From Nocardiopsis sp. CC223A (lineage in GTDB: Bacteria; Actinomycetota; Actinomycetes; Streptosporangiales; Streptosporangiaceae): a stretch of DNA of 64,000 bases. This document shows, piece after piece, positions 63,810 through 64,000 of this stretch. Below the pieces are notes generated by a model that saw only the letters and a program-made list of their open reading frames with translations, was not told the DNA's origin and searched no databases. The stretch covers positions 85,487 through 149,486 of the forward strand of contig NZ_JASFDV010000004.1 in assembly GCF_030766825.1 (NCBI RefSeq). Reading direction: 5' to 3'. The number at the start of each line of letters is the position of its first letter. The stretch's first letter is position 1. The position numbers and the translations under genes were made by a program.

Positions 63810-64000
63810 GCGTGCCCGGGACGGGAAAGCGAATCGATACGCCGCGGCCGGGATGAGCCGCCGCCCGGGGCACCTGTTCGCCGCCGGACCCGGAACCGCT
63901 CCGGCCGGACCCGGGAGCGGATGCGGATCGCCGCCGCCGGGGCCCTGCCGGACGGGGGGCGCGCAGCGACCGGGGCCGCCGCCGGACTCCGGCGGACTCC
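63810..64000. other. Terminal GC-rich stretch without recognised gene
   Basis: About 190 bp of very GC-rich sequence to the window edge, containing repeated CCGCCGG-type runs. No reading frame, RNA or repeat is supported here beyond the upstream elements of the tRNA promoter. Confidence 0.5.

Overview
The window is very GC-rich DNA from an actinobacterium. It carries the mtrAB two-component locus, a WhiB regulator, coenzyme F420 biosynthesis genes, DUF397 and DUF5753 proteins and actinobacterial initiator tRNAs. The gene content and order suggest a filamentous member of the Nocardiopsaceae (Nocardiopsis-like). The genus is an inference, since no rRNA gene is present. No phage, insertion sequence or CRISPR array was seen.

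Layout. 1-2.4 kb: mtrB (cut by the window edge) and mtrA. 2.8-8.6 kb: a tightly overlapped five-gene operon (Pro/Gly-rich membrane protein, DUF4129, DUF4350, MoxR ATPase, DUF58). 8.7-11.0 kb: an accessory STAND ATPase with TPRs and an orphan tandem-DUF397 protein. 11.0-13.0 kb: SpoIIM-like and RDD membrane proteins. 13.1-16.6 kb: two S-adenosylhomocysteine hydrolases of different lineages and a MerR regulator. 16.7-22.2 kb: a degenerate Fic-like protein, a Ser/Thr kinase, a Trm112-like protein, phosphomannomutase, DUF3499 and a zincin-like protein. 22.3-29.5 kb: DUF5719, a giant membrane glycosyltransferase, whiB and a Gln/Tyr-rich membrane protein. 29.7-32.0 kb: F420 genes cofD/fbiA and fbiB. 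32.3-36.1 kb: two secreted GH18 chitinases sharing an almost identical chitin-binding module. 36.2-36.9 kb: a VapBC module, then fbiC. 39.6-42.4 kb: an LPG-synthase-like membrane protein and an ECF sigma factor with its partner. 42.4-42.8 kb: HicAB. 42.9-47.9 kb: three glycan/membrane genes and a TIGR03089 protein. 48-53 kb: a small charged protein, an amidohydrolase, an XRE/DUF5753 regulator, a PLDc_N protein, a peptidyl-prolyl isomerase lipoprotein and a cysteine desulfurase. 53-58.7 kb: aroA, rsgA and hisN, interrupted by HxlR/imine-reductase-like and TetR/DUF2087 pairs. 58.7-63.1 kb: a lipoprotein, a MacB/MacA/ATPase exporter and an SRPBCC protein. 63.4-63.8 kb: two identical initiator tRNA genes.

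Themes. (1) From memory, the left half matches the conserved mtrAB-sahH-manB-whiB-cofD order of Streptomyces, with lineage-specific insertions. (2) fbiA, fbiB and fbiC, which cover most of F420 assembly, lie within 10 kb. (3) At least ten genes have a TANNNT -10 hexamer only 6-8 nt before the start codon, which indicates leaderless transcripts and fixes several starts. (4) Two short tandem duplications copied gene 3' ends, a third lies in frame inside a low-complexity region, and one carbohydrate-binding module is duplicated at the DNA level. No single clearly new defence or biosynthetic system was recognised. The best leads are the STAND/DUF397 insertion, the degenerate Fic protein, the second SAH hydrolase and the low-complexity membrane protein beside whiB.
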